Source of the DNA: Flavobacterium terrisoli
GTDB taxonomy: Bacteria > Bacteroidota > Bacteroidia > Flavobacteriales > Flavobacteriaceae
Reading direction: 5' to 3'
DNA length: 64,000 nucleotides
Assembly (NCBI RefSeq): GCF_030167905.1
Contig: NZ_JARGNA010000002.1
Span: 400,164 to 464,163, forward strand
A model generated the notes under the pieces. It was not told the DNA's origin. It made no database searches and saw only the letters and a program-made list of their open reading frames with translations. Positions 54,250 to 62,501 of the stretch are shown here, one piece after another. Made by a program: the position numbers and the translations under genes. Numbering within the stretch: the first letter of the stretch is position 1; each line of letters opens with the position of its first letter.

Positions 54250-54254
54250 TTACT

Positions 54255-55136
54255 ATGAAAGTTGCCATCTTCGGACAATATTATCAAAACGACACCCGAC
54301 CGATTATCAAGGATATTTTTGTTTTTTTCAACAGAAACAATGTGGAATTGGTCATTGAAGAAAAGTTTTTGAAAATATTACATGAAGAAAAAATTGTCGA
54401 AAAGCAATACAACACTTTCTCTTCGCACAAGGATTTAGACAAGAGTTTTGACATTCTCATCAGTATTGGTGGTGACGGAACCATTTTGAGAGCGGTTACT
54501 TTTGTGCGCGATTCGGGGATTCCGATTTTGGGCGTCAATGCCGGAAGACTGGGATTTTTGGCCAAAGTTCAAAAAGAAAACATCGAATCCTTTTTACAGA
54601 TTGTTTTAGAAAAAAAATACACCATTTCGGAAAGAGCTTTGCTCTCGATGGAAAATTCACCTGATTGGGGTGAAATCGACATCAATTTTGCAATGAATGA
54701 AGTAGCGGTGAGTCGAAAAGACACCACTTCGATGATTACTATTGAAACTTCCCTGAATGGAGAATACCTGAGTTCTTATTGGGCAGACGGATTGATTATT
54801 GCCACACCAACGGGTTCGACCGGTTATTCCTTGAGTTGTGGCGGACCGATTTTAACGCCTGAAGTAAAAGGATTGGTTATAACTCCAATAGCGCCACACA
54901 ATCTCAATGCACGACCATTGGTCATTCCCGATGATACCGAAATCACTTTGAAAGTTTCGGGAAGAGAAGAGCAATACCTGGTTTCCCTGGATTCCAGAAT
55001 CACTTTAGTCAGCAATCATTCAGTTATTAAAATCAAAAAAACACCTTTTCACATTAACATGGTGGAAATCCCGGAAGAAACATTTTTCAAGACACTTCGC
55101 AGCAAATTACTTTGGGGAGAAGACAAGAGAAATTAG
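54255..55136 (+). CDS. nadK: NAD kinase
   Basis: NadK (293 residues) phosphorylates NAD to NADP. The GGDGT motif is at residues 72-76 ('ISIGGDGTILRA'), the NE/D motif in 'NFAMNEVAVSRKDTTSM', and the Gly-rich 'TPTGSTGYSLSCGGPI' follows. 'ITPIAPHNLNARPLVIP' closes the C-terminal beta domain. A heptamer repeat stops 5 nt before its start codon, which might influence translation. It is likely monocistronic or joined to the CBS gene. Confidence 0.96.
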   Translation: MKVAIFGQYYQNDTRPIIKDIFVFFNRNNVELVIEEKFLKILHEEKIVEKQYNTFSSHKDLDKSFDILISIGGDGTILRAVTFVRDSGIPILGVNAGRLGFLAKVQKENIESFLQIVLEKKYTISERALLSMENSPDWGEIDINFAMNEVAVSRKDTTSMITIETSLNGEYLSSYWADGLIIATPTGSTGYSLSCGGPILTPEVKGLVITPIAPHNLNARPLVIPDDTEITLKVSGREEQYLVSLDSRITLVSNHSVIKIKKTPFHINMVEIPEETFFKTLRSKLLWGEDKRN

Positions 55137-55274
55137 AAAAAATTCACTTCATTTTATACTACAATTCTAAAAAAATCGTTTTAGAATAGAACCTTGCTAA
55201 CAATAGTAATTATCAGCACTTTATTTTATTTGGCAGAAATCCGAAATTCATGCTATATAAGTACTGAGAATTAT

Positions 55275-55282
55275 TATATTTG
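55275..55282 (+). promoter_or_regulatory. Candidate -7 box of the porG-uppS-bamA operon
   Basis: TATATTTG fits TAnnTTTG, 18 nt before the ATG at 55301. No convincing -33 box. The preceding 138 nt hold no other feature I can name. Confidence 0.45.
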
Positions 55283-55300
55283 CACGCTATTTTCAATTTA

Positions 55301-55987
55301 ATGAAAAAGATTTTAGTATTATTTTTTTGTTTGGTTTTCCAGAATATTTTGAATGCGCAAATCAATGAGATTGGCGTTTTTCTTGGCGGGAGCAACTTCA
55401 TTGGAGATGTCGGTAAAACGAATTACATCTCTCCGAATGAACCAGCCTTCGGGATTTTATATAAATGGAACAAAAGCCCGAGACATTCATATAGGTTTTC
55501 CTATATGCAATCGAGCATTTCAGGAAACGATTTAGACTCAGAAGTTCCGGCCAGGAATTTAAGAGGTTACAGCTTTAAAAATAATATCAAAGAGTTTACA
55601 GCCGGTATGGAATTCAATTTTTTTGATTTCAACCTGCATGAAATATTGAAAAGGAAATTTACGCCATATGTATTTACCGGACTTTCTTATTTCGCTTACG
55701 ACGAATTGTATGTAGTGAATGGAGAAACCAAAAAGGATTATACCGAAAGTACCTTTGCCATTCCGATGATTGTTGGTGTTAAAACCAATGTCGCATCTCA
55801 TTTTGTACTGGGTTTGGAAGTTGGTGCAAGGTATACTTTCACTGATAATTTGGATGGAAGTTTTCCAAAGAATGAAAATTTAGCGCCATTGAAATTTGGC
55901 AATGTAAACAGCAAAGACTGGTATGTTTTCACAGGACTTACGTTAACGTATACCTTTACCGAAAAACCATGTTATTGCGCAGAATAA
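55301..55987 (+). CDS. PorG-like DUF6089 outer membrane protein
   Basis: A 228-residue outer membrane protein with signal peptide MKKILVLFFCLVFQNILNAQ. The mature part 'INEIGVFLGGSNFIGDVGKT' begins an eight-stranded-type barrel, with repeated aromatic strands ('VFTGLSYFAYDELYV', 'WYVFTGLTLTYTFTEK'). DUF6089 includes PorG, a T9SS subunit of Porphyromonas that contacts the PorK/PorN ring. The order porG, uppS, bamA, skp, skp is also that of P. gingivalis, which supports the PorG assignment. ATG 55301 is chosen over 55280, which lies on the -7 box. It is 3 nt before uppS. Confidence 0.8.
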   Translation: MKKILVLFFCLVFQNILNAQINEIGVFLGGSNFIGDVGKTNYISPNEPAFGILYKWNKSPRHSYRFSYMQSSISGNDLDSEVPARNLRGYSFKNNIKEFTAGMEFNFFDFNLHEILKRKFTPYVFTGLSYFAYDELYVVNGETKKDYTESTFAIPMIVGVKTNVASHFVLGLEVGARYTFTDNLDGSFPKNENLAPLKFGNVNSKDWYVFTGLTLTYTFTEKPCYCAE

Positions 55988-55990
55988 AGA

Positions 55991-56731
55991 ATGAATTTAC
56001 TAGAAAAAATAAACAAGGACAATTTACCCAAACATCTCGCCATCATTATGGACGGGAATGGTCGCTGGGCGAAACAAAAAGGTTTCCTAAGGGCTTTTGG
56101 CCATGAAAACGGAACCAAATCAGTTAGAATAACTGTTGAAACCTGTGCCAAACTTGGCATTGAAAACCTTACGTTGTATGCTTTTTCTACTGAAAACTGG
56201 AACCGTCCTAAATTGGAAGTTGACACTTTGATGAAATTGCTGATTTCTTCCTTAAAGAAAGAGTTTGAAACACTTCAGAAAAACAACATCAGACTGAACT
56301 GCATCGGAAACATCGATTTGCTTCCTTCAACTGCAAAAAAAGAACTTTTAGCTGTTATTGAAAAGACCAAAAACAATACCCGAATGACGCTGACACTGGC
56401 CCTGAGCTATGGTTCGAGAGAGGAATTGTTAAATGCTGTTAAAATTATTAGTGATAAAGTTAAAAATAATATAATTTCGATAGACTCACTTGATGAATCA
56501 ATTATTAATCAGCATCTTTACACGCACAATCTACCTGATGTAGATTTAGTGATTAGAACCAGTGGCGAACACAGGATTAGTAACTTTCTGCTTTGGCAAA
56601 TAGCTTATGCAGAATTTTATTTTACAGACGTACTGTGGCCCGATTTTAAAGAAGACGATTTATATGAAGCCATCATCAGCTATCAAAAAAGAGAACGAAG
56701 ATTCGGAAAAACAAGTGAACAAATTAAATAA
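55991..56731 (+). CDS. uppS: Isoprenyl transferase (undecaprenyl diphosphate synthase)
   Basis: UppS (246 residues) builds C55-PP, the lipid carrier of peptidoglycan and surface glycans, at the inner membrane. The catalytic Asp21 is in 'AIIMDGNGRWAKQKG', followed by 'TLYAFSTENWNRPKLEV' and the IPP-binding 'LVIRTSGEHRISNFLLWQIA'. It is 3 nt after the PorG-like gene and probably overlaps the start of bamA by 17 nt. Confidence 0.96.
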   Translation: MNLLEKINKDNLPKHLAIIMDGNGRWAKQKGFLRAFGHENGTKSVRITVETCAKLGIENLTLYAFSTENWNRPKLEVDTLMKLLISSLKKEFETLQKNNIRLNCIGNIDLLPSTAKKELLAVIEKTKNNTRMTLTLALSYGSREELLNAVKIISDKVKNNIISIDSLDESIINQHLYTHNLPDVDLVIRTSGEHRISNFLLWQIAYAEFYFTDVLWPDFKEDDLYEAIISYQKRERRFGKTSEQIK

Positions 56732-59435
56732 AATTTCAGTGCAGATTAAAACATCAAAAATATTTCTAATTCTTTTGTTTTTTGGAAGTATTTTTCAATT
56801 ACAAGCCCAAGACAGAGTTCCTTTTGAACAAGGCAGAAAATACATTTTAGCAGAAGTTAAAGTACATGGCAAAATTAGTTACAATGAGCAAACCGTAGTT
56901 ACTTTTACCGGTTTGGAAAAAGGACAGCAGATTACCGTACCCGGAGAAGAAATCAGCAATGCCATCAAAAAATTAGGCAAACTAGGACTGTTCAGTGATA
57001 TCGATTTTTATGTAAACAAAACTGAAGGAGACAGCATCTGGCTTGATCTTGACATTGCCGAGCTTCCAAAACTAAGCGATGTAAAAATTCAAGGGGTTAA
57101 AAAAGCCAAATCTGAAGATTTAATCAAAGAAAACAGCTTAACAAAAGGTAAGATTGTCAATGAAAACCTGATTACTACCACTAAAAATTATATCGAAAAC
57201 AAATATAAAAAAGACGGTTACTACAAAACCAAAGTCTTTATCACTACAACGCCAGATACTACCGAAGGCAATCAGGTGAAAATGTTGGTGAATATTGACA
57301 AAGGTGACAAACTGAAAATCTCAAAAATCACTTTTGAAGGCAATGAAAAATTCTCGGATACTAAACTGAGACGTGCCATGAAAAACACCAAACAGATTAA
57401 TATTGTCAGGCTGTTTAAAAAATCCAAATTCATCAAGGATAAATACAAGGAAGATTTAACGTCTATTGTAGACAAATACAAAGAGAAAGGTTACAGAGAT
57501 GCCCGAATTGTATCTGACTCGGTATTCTTAAATGCCAAAAAGACCAAACTGGCCATTAATATTAAAGTGGAAGAAGGAAGAAAATATTATTTCGGTAATA
57601 TCAAATTCTTAGGAAACTCTGTTTATTCAGATCAGGCTTTAGCCAGAATATTGGGAATCAAAAAGGGAGAAGTTTACAATGGTGTCTTATTGGAAAAAAG
57701 AATTGCCGACAAAACAAAACCGGATGGAAATGACATTACCAATTTGTACCAAAACAATGGTTATTTGTTCTCCAACATCAACGCGGTGGAAGTAAAAACA
57801 GCCAATGACACGATTGATTTTGAAATCAGAATATTGGAAGGACCAATTGCCTATTTCAATAACATTACTGTAGTTGGAAATGATAAAACAAACGATAGGG
57901 TAATCTACCGCGAATTAAGAACACAACCCGGACAAAAATACAGCAAAGAAGATTTGGTTAGAACCATTCGTGAGATTGGACAATTAGGTTTCTTTGATCC
58001 TGAGGCCATTGAACCTAAATTCAAAAACGTAGATCCTGCAGCAGGAACTGTTGATATAGAATACAACGTAGTTGAAAAAGGATCAAGCCAGATTGAACTC
58101 CAAGGTGGTTATGGCGGTGGTGGATTTATCGGAACATTAGGTTTATCCTTTAATAATTTCTCTGCCAGAAACATGTTTAAAAAGGAAGCATACAAACCTT
58201 TACCAATGGGTGACGGGCAAAAAGTATCCTTGCGTTTACAAGCCAGTTCATTCTTCCAGACGTATAGTTTGTCATTTTCTGAACCATGGTTAGGTGGTAA
58301 AAAACCAATCCAGTTTTCGACCTCATTATCACACAGTAAGCAATTTTTATACTCGGGAAGTTCTTCTAACGTAGACAGAAGCAAAAGCTTTAACATTACT
58401 TCGCTATCTGTAGGTTATGCCAAAAGATTAACGGTGCCGGATGACTTCTTCGTGTTTTCAAACTCTGTTAGTTTCCAATACTATGATTTGAACAATTACA
58501 ACACTGGTTTATTTACTTTTGGTGACGGTTCATCCCGTAACTTAGCATTCACACTGGGATTAAGCAGAAATAATAAAGGGGTAAACCCTATTTACCCAAC
58601 ATCGGGTTCTGAATTTAGTTTCTCTGCCAAATTTACTTTACCATACTCTCTTTTCAACGGGATAAATTATAGCGATTTGGAAAATCAGGCAGCCTACAAA
58701 AAGAAATATGTTGATACTACTCCAGAAAACACTGATGATAACTTTGGCGTTGATGGTGTATTTATTAATAATGATGATTATATTGCAACCACTACAGTCC
58801 AAAACAGTGATGGAACAAGCACAACCGGGATTGCAAGAGTTGACGATTATCACGATGCGGATGTAAATCGCGGAAAAGTAGATCAGAAAAAATTCAACTG
58901 GTTAGAATATTACAAATTGAAATTCAAAGCCGACTGGTACACCCGATTAGCCGGAACACAATCAAAAGCTTTAGTATTAAGGGCTTTGGGTGAGTTTGGT
59001 TATTTAGGTGCTTACAACAGTGGTCGTGGATTGGTTCCTTTTGAAAGATTCTTTTTAGGTGGAGATGGTTTGGCCAACTTTTCATTAGATGGTCGTGAAG
59101 TAGTTCAGTTAAGAGGTTATCCGAATCAGTCGTTGTCAGATCAGGACGGTGCAACAATTTATAACAAATTCTCCTTAGAATTAAGATATCCGTTAACACT
59201 TAAGGCTGCAGCTTCAATTTATGCCTTGACTTTTGTGGAAGCCGGATCATCATATAATACGTTCAAAGAATACAATCCATTTGTATTACAACGTTCAGCG
59301 GGATTTGGAATTAGAATTTTCATGCCTGCATTTGGTCTATTAGGCATAGATTTTGCGCATGGTTTTGATGCTGTTCCCGGTTTAACGGAAAAGAATGGTT
59401 GGGAAACACATTTTATAATTGGTCAACAATTTTAA
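56715..59435 (+). CDS. bamA: Outer membrane protein assembly factor BamA
   Basis: BamA (about 906 residues) inserts beta-barrel proteins in the outer membrane. It has a signal region 'SKIFLILLFFGSIFQLQAQ', five POTRA-like repeats (about 30-450; e.g. 'ISKITFEGNEKFSDTKLRRA', 'GNIKFLGNSVYSDQALARIL'), then the 16-strand barrel with 'QGGYGGGGFIGTLGLSFNNF' and the closing 'GFGIRIFMPAFGLLGIDFAH'. No ATG fits well: GTG 56715 or GTG 56739 inside or just after uppS are best, and an ATG at 56664 gives an odd leader. I chose 56715. It is central to the operon. Confidence 0.93.
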   Translation: MNKLNKISVQIKTSKIFLILLFFGSIFQLQAQDRVPFEQGRKYILAEVKVHGKISYNEQTVVTFTGLEKGQQITVPGEEISNAIKKLGKLGLFSDIDFYVNKTEGDSIWLDLDIAELPKLSDVKIQGVKKAKSEDLIKENSLTKGKIVNENLITTTKNYIENKYKKDGYYKTKVFITTTPDTTEGNQVKMLVNIDKGDKLKISKITFEGNEKFSDTKLRRAMKNTKQINIVRLFKKSKFIKDKYKEDLTSIVDKYKEKGYRDARIVSDSVFLNAKKTKLAINIKVEEGRKYYFGNIKFLGNSVYSDQALARILGIKKGEVYNGVLLEKRIADKTKPDGNDITNLYQNNGYLFSNINAVEVKTANDTIDFEIRILEGPIAYFNNITVVGNDKTNDRVIYRELRTQPGQKYSKEDLVRTIREIGQLGFFDPEAIEPKFKNVDPAAGTVDIEYNVVEKGSSQIELQGGYGGGGFIGTLGLSFNNFSARNMFKKEAYKPLPMGDGQKVSLRLQASSFFQTYSLSFSEPWLGGKKPIQFSTSLSHSKQFLYSGSSSNVDRSKSFNITSLSVGYAKRLTVPDDFFVFSNSVSFQYYDLNNYNTGLFTFGDGSSRNLAFTLGLSRNNKGVNPIYPTSGSEFSFSAKFTLPYSLFNGINYSDLENQAAYKKKYVDTTPENTDDNFGVDGVFINNDDYIATTTVQNSDGTSTTGIARVDDYHDADVNRGKVDQKKFNWLEYYKLKFKADWYTRLAGTQSKALVLRALGEFGYLGAYNSGRGLVPFERFFLGGDGLANFSLDGREVVQLRGYPNQSLSDQDGATIYNKFSLELRYPLTLKAAASIYALTFVEAGSSYNTFKEYNPFVLQRSAGFGIRIFMPAFGLLGIDFAHGFDAVPGLTEKNGWETHFIIGQQF

Positions 59436-59469
59436 TTATATTTGATACATATTTCTAAATCATAATCGT

Positions 59470-60471
59470 ATGAAAAAATATTTTGCAATATCAATATTAC
59501 TTTTATCCTTTGTTTTTCAAGCAAATGCACAATCAAGAGGCATCAAAATTGGCTACATTGACATGGAATATATTCTGCAAAATGTACCCGATTATACTGA
59601 AGCCAATAGCCAATTAGAGCAAAAAGCTCAAAAATGGAAGCAGGACATTGAAGCTAAAAAAGTTGAAATTGCAAAATTAAAAGACGCTTTAAAGACAGAA
59701 AGAACTTTATTAACCAAAGAGTTAATCGACGAGCGTGAAGAAGAAATCAAGTTTCAGGAAGACGAATTGTTAGATTTTCAACAAAAGAAATTTGGCCCAA
59801 ATGGTGATTTGATGACCCAAAAAGCAGTTTTAGTTAAACCGATACAAGATCAGGTTTTCAATGCGGTTCAGGATATTGCAGAGCTTAAAAAATATGATTT
59901 CGTTTTTGACAAGTCATCCGATTTGACCATGTTGTTTTCGGCCAAAAGACATGACATCAGCGATCAGGTAGTCAGAACAATTACCAGAGCTGAAAAAAGA
60001 GAGCAAATGAGTGAAAAACAAATCAAAGCTCAAGAAGCCAAAGAAGCGCTGGAAGATGCTGTTGATGACAATCCTGCATTAGCGGCCAGAAAAAAAGTTC
60101 TGGAAGATAAGAAAGCAGCTCGTGAAAAATTAATTGCTGATAAAAAAGCGGCGGCGGAAGAAAAGAAATTAGCTGCTGATGAAAAACGCAAACAATTGGC
60201 TGCCGAAAAAGAAGCCAAAAAGAATGGCACGGTTCCTGCTAACGATAAAACATCAGGTGATAAAAAAACTCCTGAAACCGATAAAAAAGCAACTGACTCA
60301 ACCGCTGCACTTGACCCTAATTCTAAGGAAGCCAAAGCGGCCGCAAGAGCCAAAGCAACAGAGGACAGAAAAAAAGCTTTAGAAGAGAAAAAGAAAAAGG
60401 CTATCGCAGACAGAGAAGCTGCTAAAAAAGCCAAAGAAGAAAAAACAGGGGAACCTAAAAAAGAAGAATAA
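59470..60471 (+). CDS. OmpH/Skp family chaperone with long charged C-terminal tail
   Basis: A 333-residue periplasmic protein. The signal peptide (MKKYFAISILLLSFVFQANA) leads to a Skp core, about residues 22-180, with 'GIKIGYIDMEYILQNVPDYT' and a long coiled coil ending 'YDFVFDKSSDLTMLFSAKRH'. Residues ~180-333 form a Lys/Glu/Ala-rich extension ('ARKKVLEDKKAAREKLIADK' and similar) not found in standard ~165-residue Skp. The gene is paired with a standard-length paralogue. The tail may bind the wall, nucleic acid or other chaperones, or act as a charged spacer. Confidence 0.9.
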   Translation: MKKYFAISILLLSFVFQANAQSRGIKIGYIDMEYILQNVPDYTEANSQLEQKAQKWKQDIEAKKVEIAKLKDALKTERTLLTKELIDEREEEIKFQEDELLDFQQKKFGPNGDLMTQKAVLVKPIQDQVFNAVQDIAELKKYDFVFDKSSDLTMLFSAKRHDISDQVVRTITRAEKREQMSEKQIKAQEAKEALEDAVDDNPALAARKKVLEDKKAAREKLIADKKAAAEEKKLAADEKRKQLAAEKEAKKNGTVPANDKTSGDKKTPETDKKATDSTAALDPNSKEAKAAARAKATEDRKKALEEKKKKAIADREAAKKAKEEKTGEPKKEE

Positions 60472-60500
60472 ATAACAAATATTAATTAACACTTTAAAAA

Positions 60501-61001
60501 ATGAAAAGATTGAAATCATTACTAATAGCTACTGTATTGTTTTTAGGAACAAGTTACACGATGAATGCTCAAGCTAAAACTGCACATGTAGATGTAAATG
60601 AAATTATTTCTAAAATGCCGGCGATGTTAGATGCTCAAAAGCAATTGGAAAAATTGAGCGCCACTTATGATGCGGAATACAAAACAATGGCTGAAGAATA
60701 TCAAAATAAAATAAAAAAATACGACCAGGAAGCTTCAACTGTTGGAGATGCTGTTAACGCAACTCGTCAAACAGAAGTACAAGACTTGGTAAAACGTATT
60801 ACTGAGTACAGAGATAATGCTCAAAAAGAATTACAAAAGAAAGAATCTGATTTGGTAAAACCTTTAATGGACAAAATTAAAGCTTCAATCACTAAAATCG
60901 GTAAAGCAAAAGGATACCAATACGTATTAAACGTAGCTGACCTTTTATTGGCTGATGGTCCGGATTTGACTGCTGATATTAAGAAAGACTTAGGTTTCTA
61001 A
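60501..61001 (+). CDS. OmpH/Skp family periplasmic chaperone
   Basis: A 166-residue Skp-type chaperone of normal length. The signal peptide ends 'SYTMNAQA', followed by 'KTAHVDVNEIISKMPAMLDA', a coiled-coil tentacle (about 45-125), and the returning strand 'KIGKAKGYQYVLNVADLLLA'. It holds unfolded outer-membrane proteins for BamA, whose gene is just upstream. Codon usage is biased to GCT/GAA, as in highly expressed genes. A strong palindromic terminator follows. Confidence 0.93.
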   Translation: MKRLKSLLIATVLFLGTSYTMNAQAKTAHVDVNEIISKMPAMLDAQKQLEKLSATYDAEYKTMAEEYQNKIKKYDQEASTVGDAVNATRQTEVQDLVKRITEYRDNAQKELQKKESDLVKPLMDKIKASITKIGKAKGYQYVLNVADLLLADGPDLTADIKKDLGF

Positions 61002-61020
61002 AATCTAAAAAATATACTTT

Positions 61021-61054
61021 AAAAACTGCTCAATATATTGAGCAGTTTTTTTTT
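61021..61054 (+). terminator. Terminator of the porG-bamA-skp operon
   Basis: A perfect 30-bp palindrome (two arms AAAAACTGCTCAATA and its complement) followed by a long T-run. It ends 13 nt before the murI start. Confidence 0.9.
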
Positions 61055-61061
61055 ACTTTTG
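61054..61061 (+). promoter_or_regulatory. Possible murI -7 box inside the terminator T-tract
   Basis: TACTTTTG fits TAnnTTTG and ends 5 nt before the murI ATG. If used, the transcript would be leaderless or nearly so. Confidence 0.3.
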
Positions 61062-61066
61062 CTTCT

Positions 61067-61846
61067 ATGACGAATAATAATCCTATAGGCCTTTTTGATT
61101 CCGGCGTTGGCGGTACTTCCATTTGGAGAGAAATTCACGAATTACTTCCCCATGAAGATACCATATACCTCGCGGATAGCAAAAATGCGCCTTACGGTCA
61201 AAGGTCAAAAGAAGAAATTATCGATTTAAGCATCAAGAACACCGAGTTCCTACTCAATCAAAATGCCAAAATCATAGTTGTTGCCTGCAATACCGCAACG
61301 ACCAATGCCATCAAGGAATTGCGTGCCAAATACGACGTTCCGTTCATCGGAATCGAACCGGCGATAAAACCGGCCGCACTGCATTCGCAAACGCAAACCA
61401 TAGGGATTCTGGCCACACAGGGCACTTTGAACAGCGAACTTTTCCACCAAACAGCCGAACAGTTTCACGATACTAAAATCATTGAGCAAATTGGCCACGG
61501 CTTAGTAAGCCTGATTGAAAACGGCGATATCAATTCCCCTGAAATGGATCGATTGCTCCACAGTTATCTCGAACCCATGATTGAGGCCAATATCGATTAC
61601 CTGGTACTCGGTTGCAGCCATTATCCTTATCTGATACCACAAATCAAAAAAATCCTCCCAAATCACATTAAAATCATCGATTCAGGTGAAGCAGTGGCAC
61701 GTCAGACCAAGAAAGTATTGGCAGAAAGTGTCGGTTTGAGTAACGAGACCAAAAAAGGGGAAGCTGTATTCTACTGCAATTCCAATCCAAAAGTCTTAGA
61801 CGACATTTTGAACAATCAGTACAACATAATTTCGAAAGATTTTTAG
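61067..61846 (+). CDS. murI: Glutamate racemase
   Basis: MurI (259 residues) makes D-glutamate for peptidoglycan. The catalytic cysteines are Cys74 ('IVVACNTATTNA') and Cys183 ('LVLGCSHYPYLIP'), and the N-terminal 'IGLFDSGVGGTSIW' holds Asp11 and Ser12. No other start fits, so the ATG sits just behind the skp terminator with almost no leader. Function connects to uppS in the preceding operon (cell-wall synthesis). A structured element overlaps the region after the stop. Confidence 0.96.
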   Translation: MTNNNPIGLFDSGVGGTSIWREIHELLPHEDTIYLADSKNAPYGQRSKEEIIDLSIKNTEFLLNQNAKIIVVACNTATTNAIKELRAKYDVPFIGIEPAIKPAALHSQTQTIGILATQGTLNSELFHQTAEQFHDTKIIEQIGHGLVSLIENGDINSPEMDRLLHSYLEPMIEANIDYLVLGCSHYPYLIPQIKKILPNHIKIIDSGEAVARQTKKVLAESVGLSNETKKGEAVFYCNSNPKVLDDILNNQYNIISKDF

Positions 61847-61926
61847 GAGCCAAACGCTAGGGCATTTTTTAAATCTTTTTCCCGCTTTATGCACTACAAG
61901 GTAGTCGCATCAATCGGGGCTAAATT
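61845..61926 (-). ncRNA. Second Flavo-1-like structured element
   Basis: On the minus strand: 'TTTAGCCCCGATTGATGCG', a stem ATGC-(G)-ACTAC closed on GTAGT-GCAT with a CTT-type 3-nt loop (arms 61889-61897 and 61901-61910), then 'AAAGCGGGAAAAAG'. CCCG/CGGG (61881-61884 with 61915-61918) forms the outer helix. Order and spacing parallel the element at 49941 (AGCCC-GAT ... stem ... AGCGG/GCGGG-GAAAAAG). It lies between murI and the carbonic anhydrase gene, in the 97-nt gap. Confidence 0.4.
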
Positions 61927-61943
61927 CAAACTGCAGGCTTCTT

Positions 61944-62459
61944 TTATTCTTCCTTGAACCAGCTTGAATACATCACATAGTTATTCGAAATGCGTTCGAT
62001 TTCTCCGGCAAAGTCGGATTGGTCAATGTCTTTCACTTTCTTTGCAGGAACACCGGCATAAATCGTCCCCGATTCCACCACAGTGTTCTGAGTCAACACA
62101 GCGCCCGCTGCAATGATAGAATTGCTTTCCACTACGCAATTGTCCATTACAATGGCGCCCATTCCAATCAAAACATTGTCGTAAATTTTACAGCCGTGAA
62201 CAATGGCGTTGTGTCCAATAGATACATTATTTCCTATTTCGGTTGGGTGTTTTTGATAAGTACAATGAATAATGGCTCCATCCTGAATATTGACTTTATT
62301 TCCTATTTTGATATAATGAACATCTCCGCGAATCACCGCATTAAACCAAACGCTGCAGCTATTGCCCAAAACAACATCACCAACAATGGTGGCGTTTTCT
62401 GCCACATAACAATCGGTTGGAATCTGCGGATGTTTTCCGTTTACTGATTTTATTACCAT
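61944..62459 (-). CDS. Gamma-class carbonic anhydrase family protein
   Basis: A 171-residue left-handed beta-helix protein with hexapeptide repeats ('IVGDVVLGNSCSVWFNAVIR', 'IGMGAIVMDNCVVESNSIIA'). The three metal His of gamma-carbonic anhydrases are visible: His65 ('AIIHCT'), His83 and His88 ('IGHNAIVHGC'). The catalytic acidic loop of Cam is absent, as in YrdA/PaaY-type members, whose activity is often uncertain. It follows a terminator and is probably expressed separately from the PorP gene downstream. Confidence 0.92.
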   Translation of the reverse strand: MVIKSVNGKHPQIPTDCYVAENATIVGDVVLGNSCSVWFNAVIRGDVHYIKIGNKVNIQDGAIIHCTYQKHPTEIGNNVSIGHNAIVHGCKIYDNVLIGMGAIVMDNCVVESNSIIAAGAVLTQNTVVESGTIYAGVPAKKVKDIDQSDFAGEIERISNNYVMYSSWFKEE

Positions 62460-62460
62460 A

Positions 62461-62490
62461 AAAAAAATAGTCCCGAGATTATCGGGACTT
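62461..62490 (-). terminator. Hairpin between the gamma-carbonic anhydrase and PorP genes
   Basis: A perfect 8-bp stem (AGTCCCGA and TCGGGACT, 5-nt loop), followed on the minus strand by a seven-T run. It ends the rightward-lying PorP/SprF transcript, which runs leftward. Confidence 0.85.
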
Positions 62491-62501
62491 TATATTTAAA
62501 A

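Noticed and set aside
60030..60434. A 134-residue open frame on the minus strand opposite the Skp tail
   Set aside because: It is an Ala/Ser/Leu-rich mirror of the repetitive Lys/Glu/Ala codons on the plus strand, with no promoter or recognisable domain.
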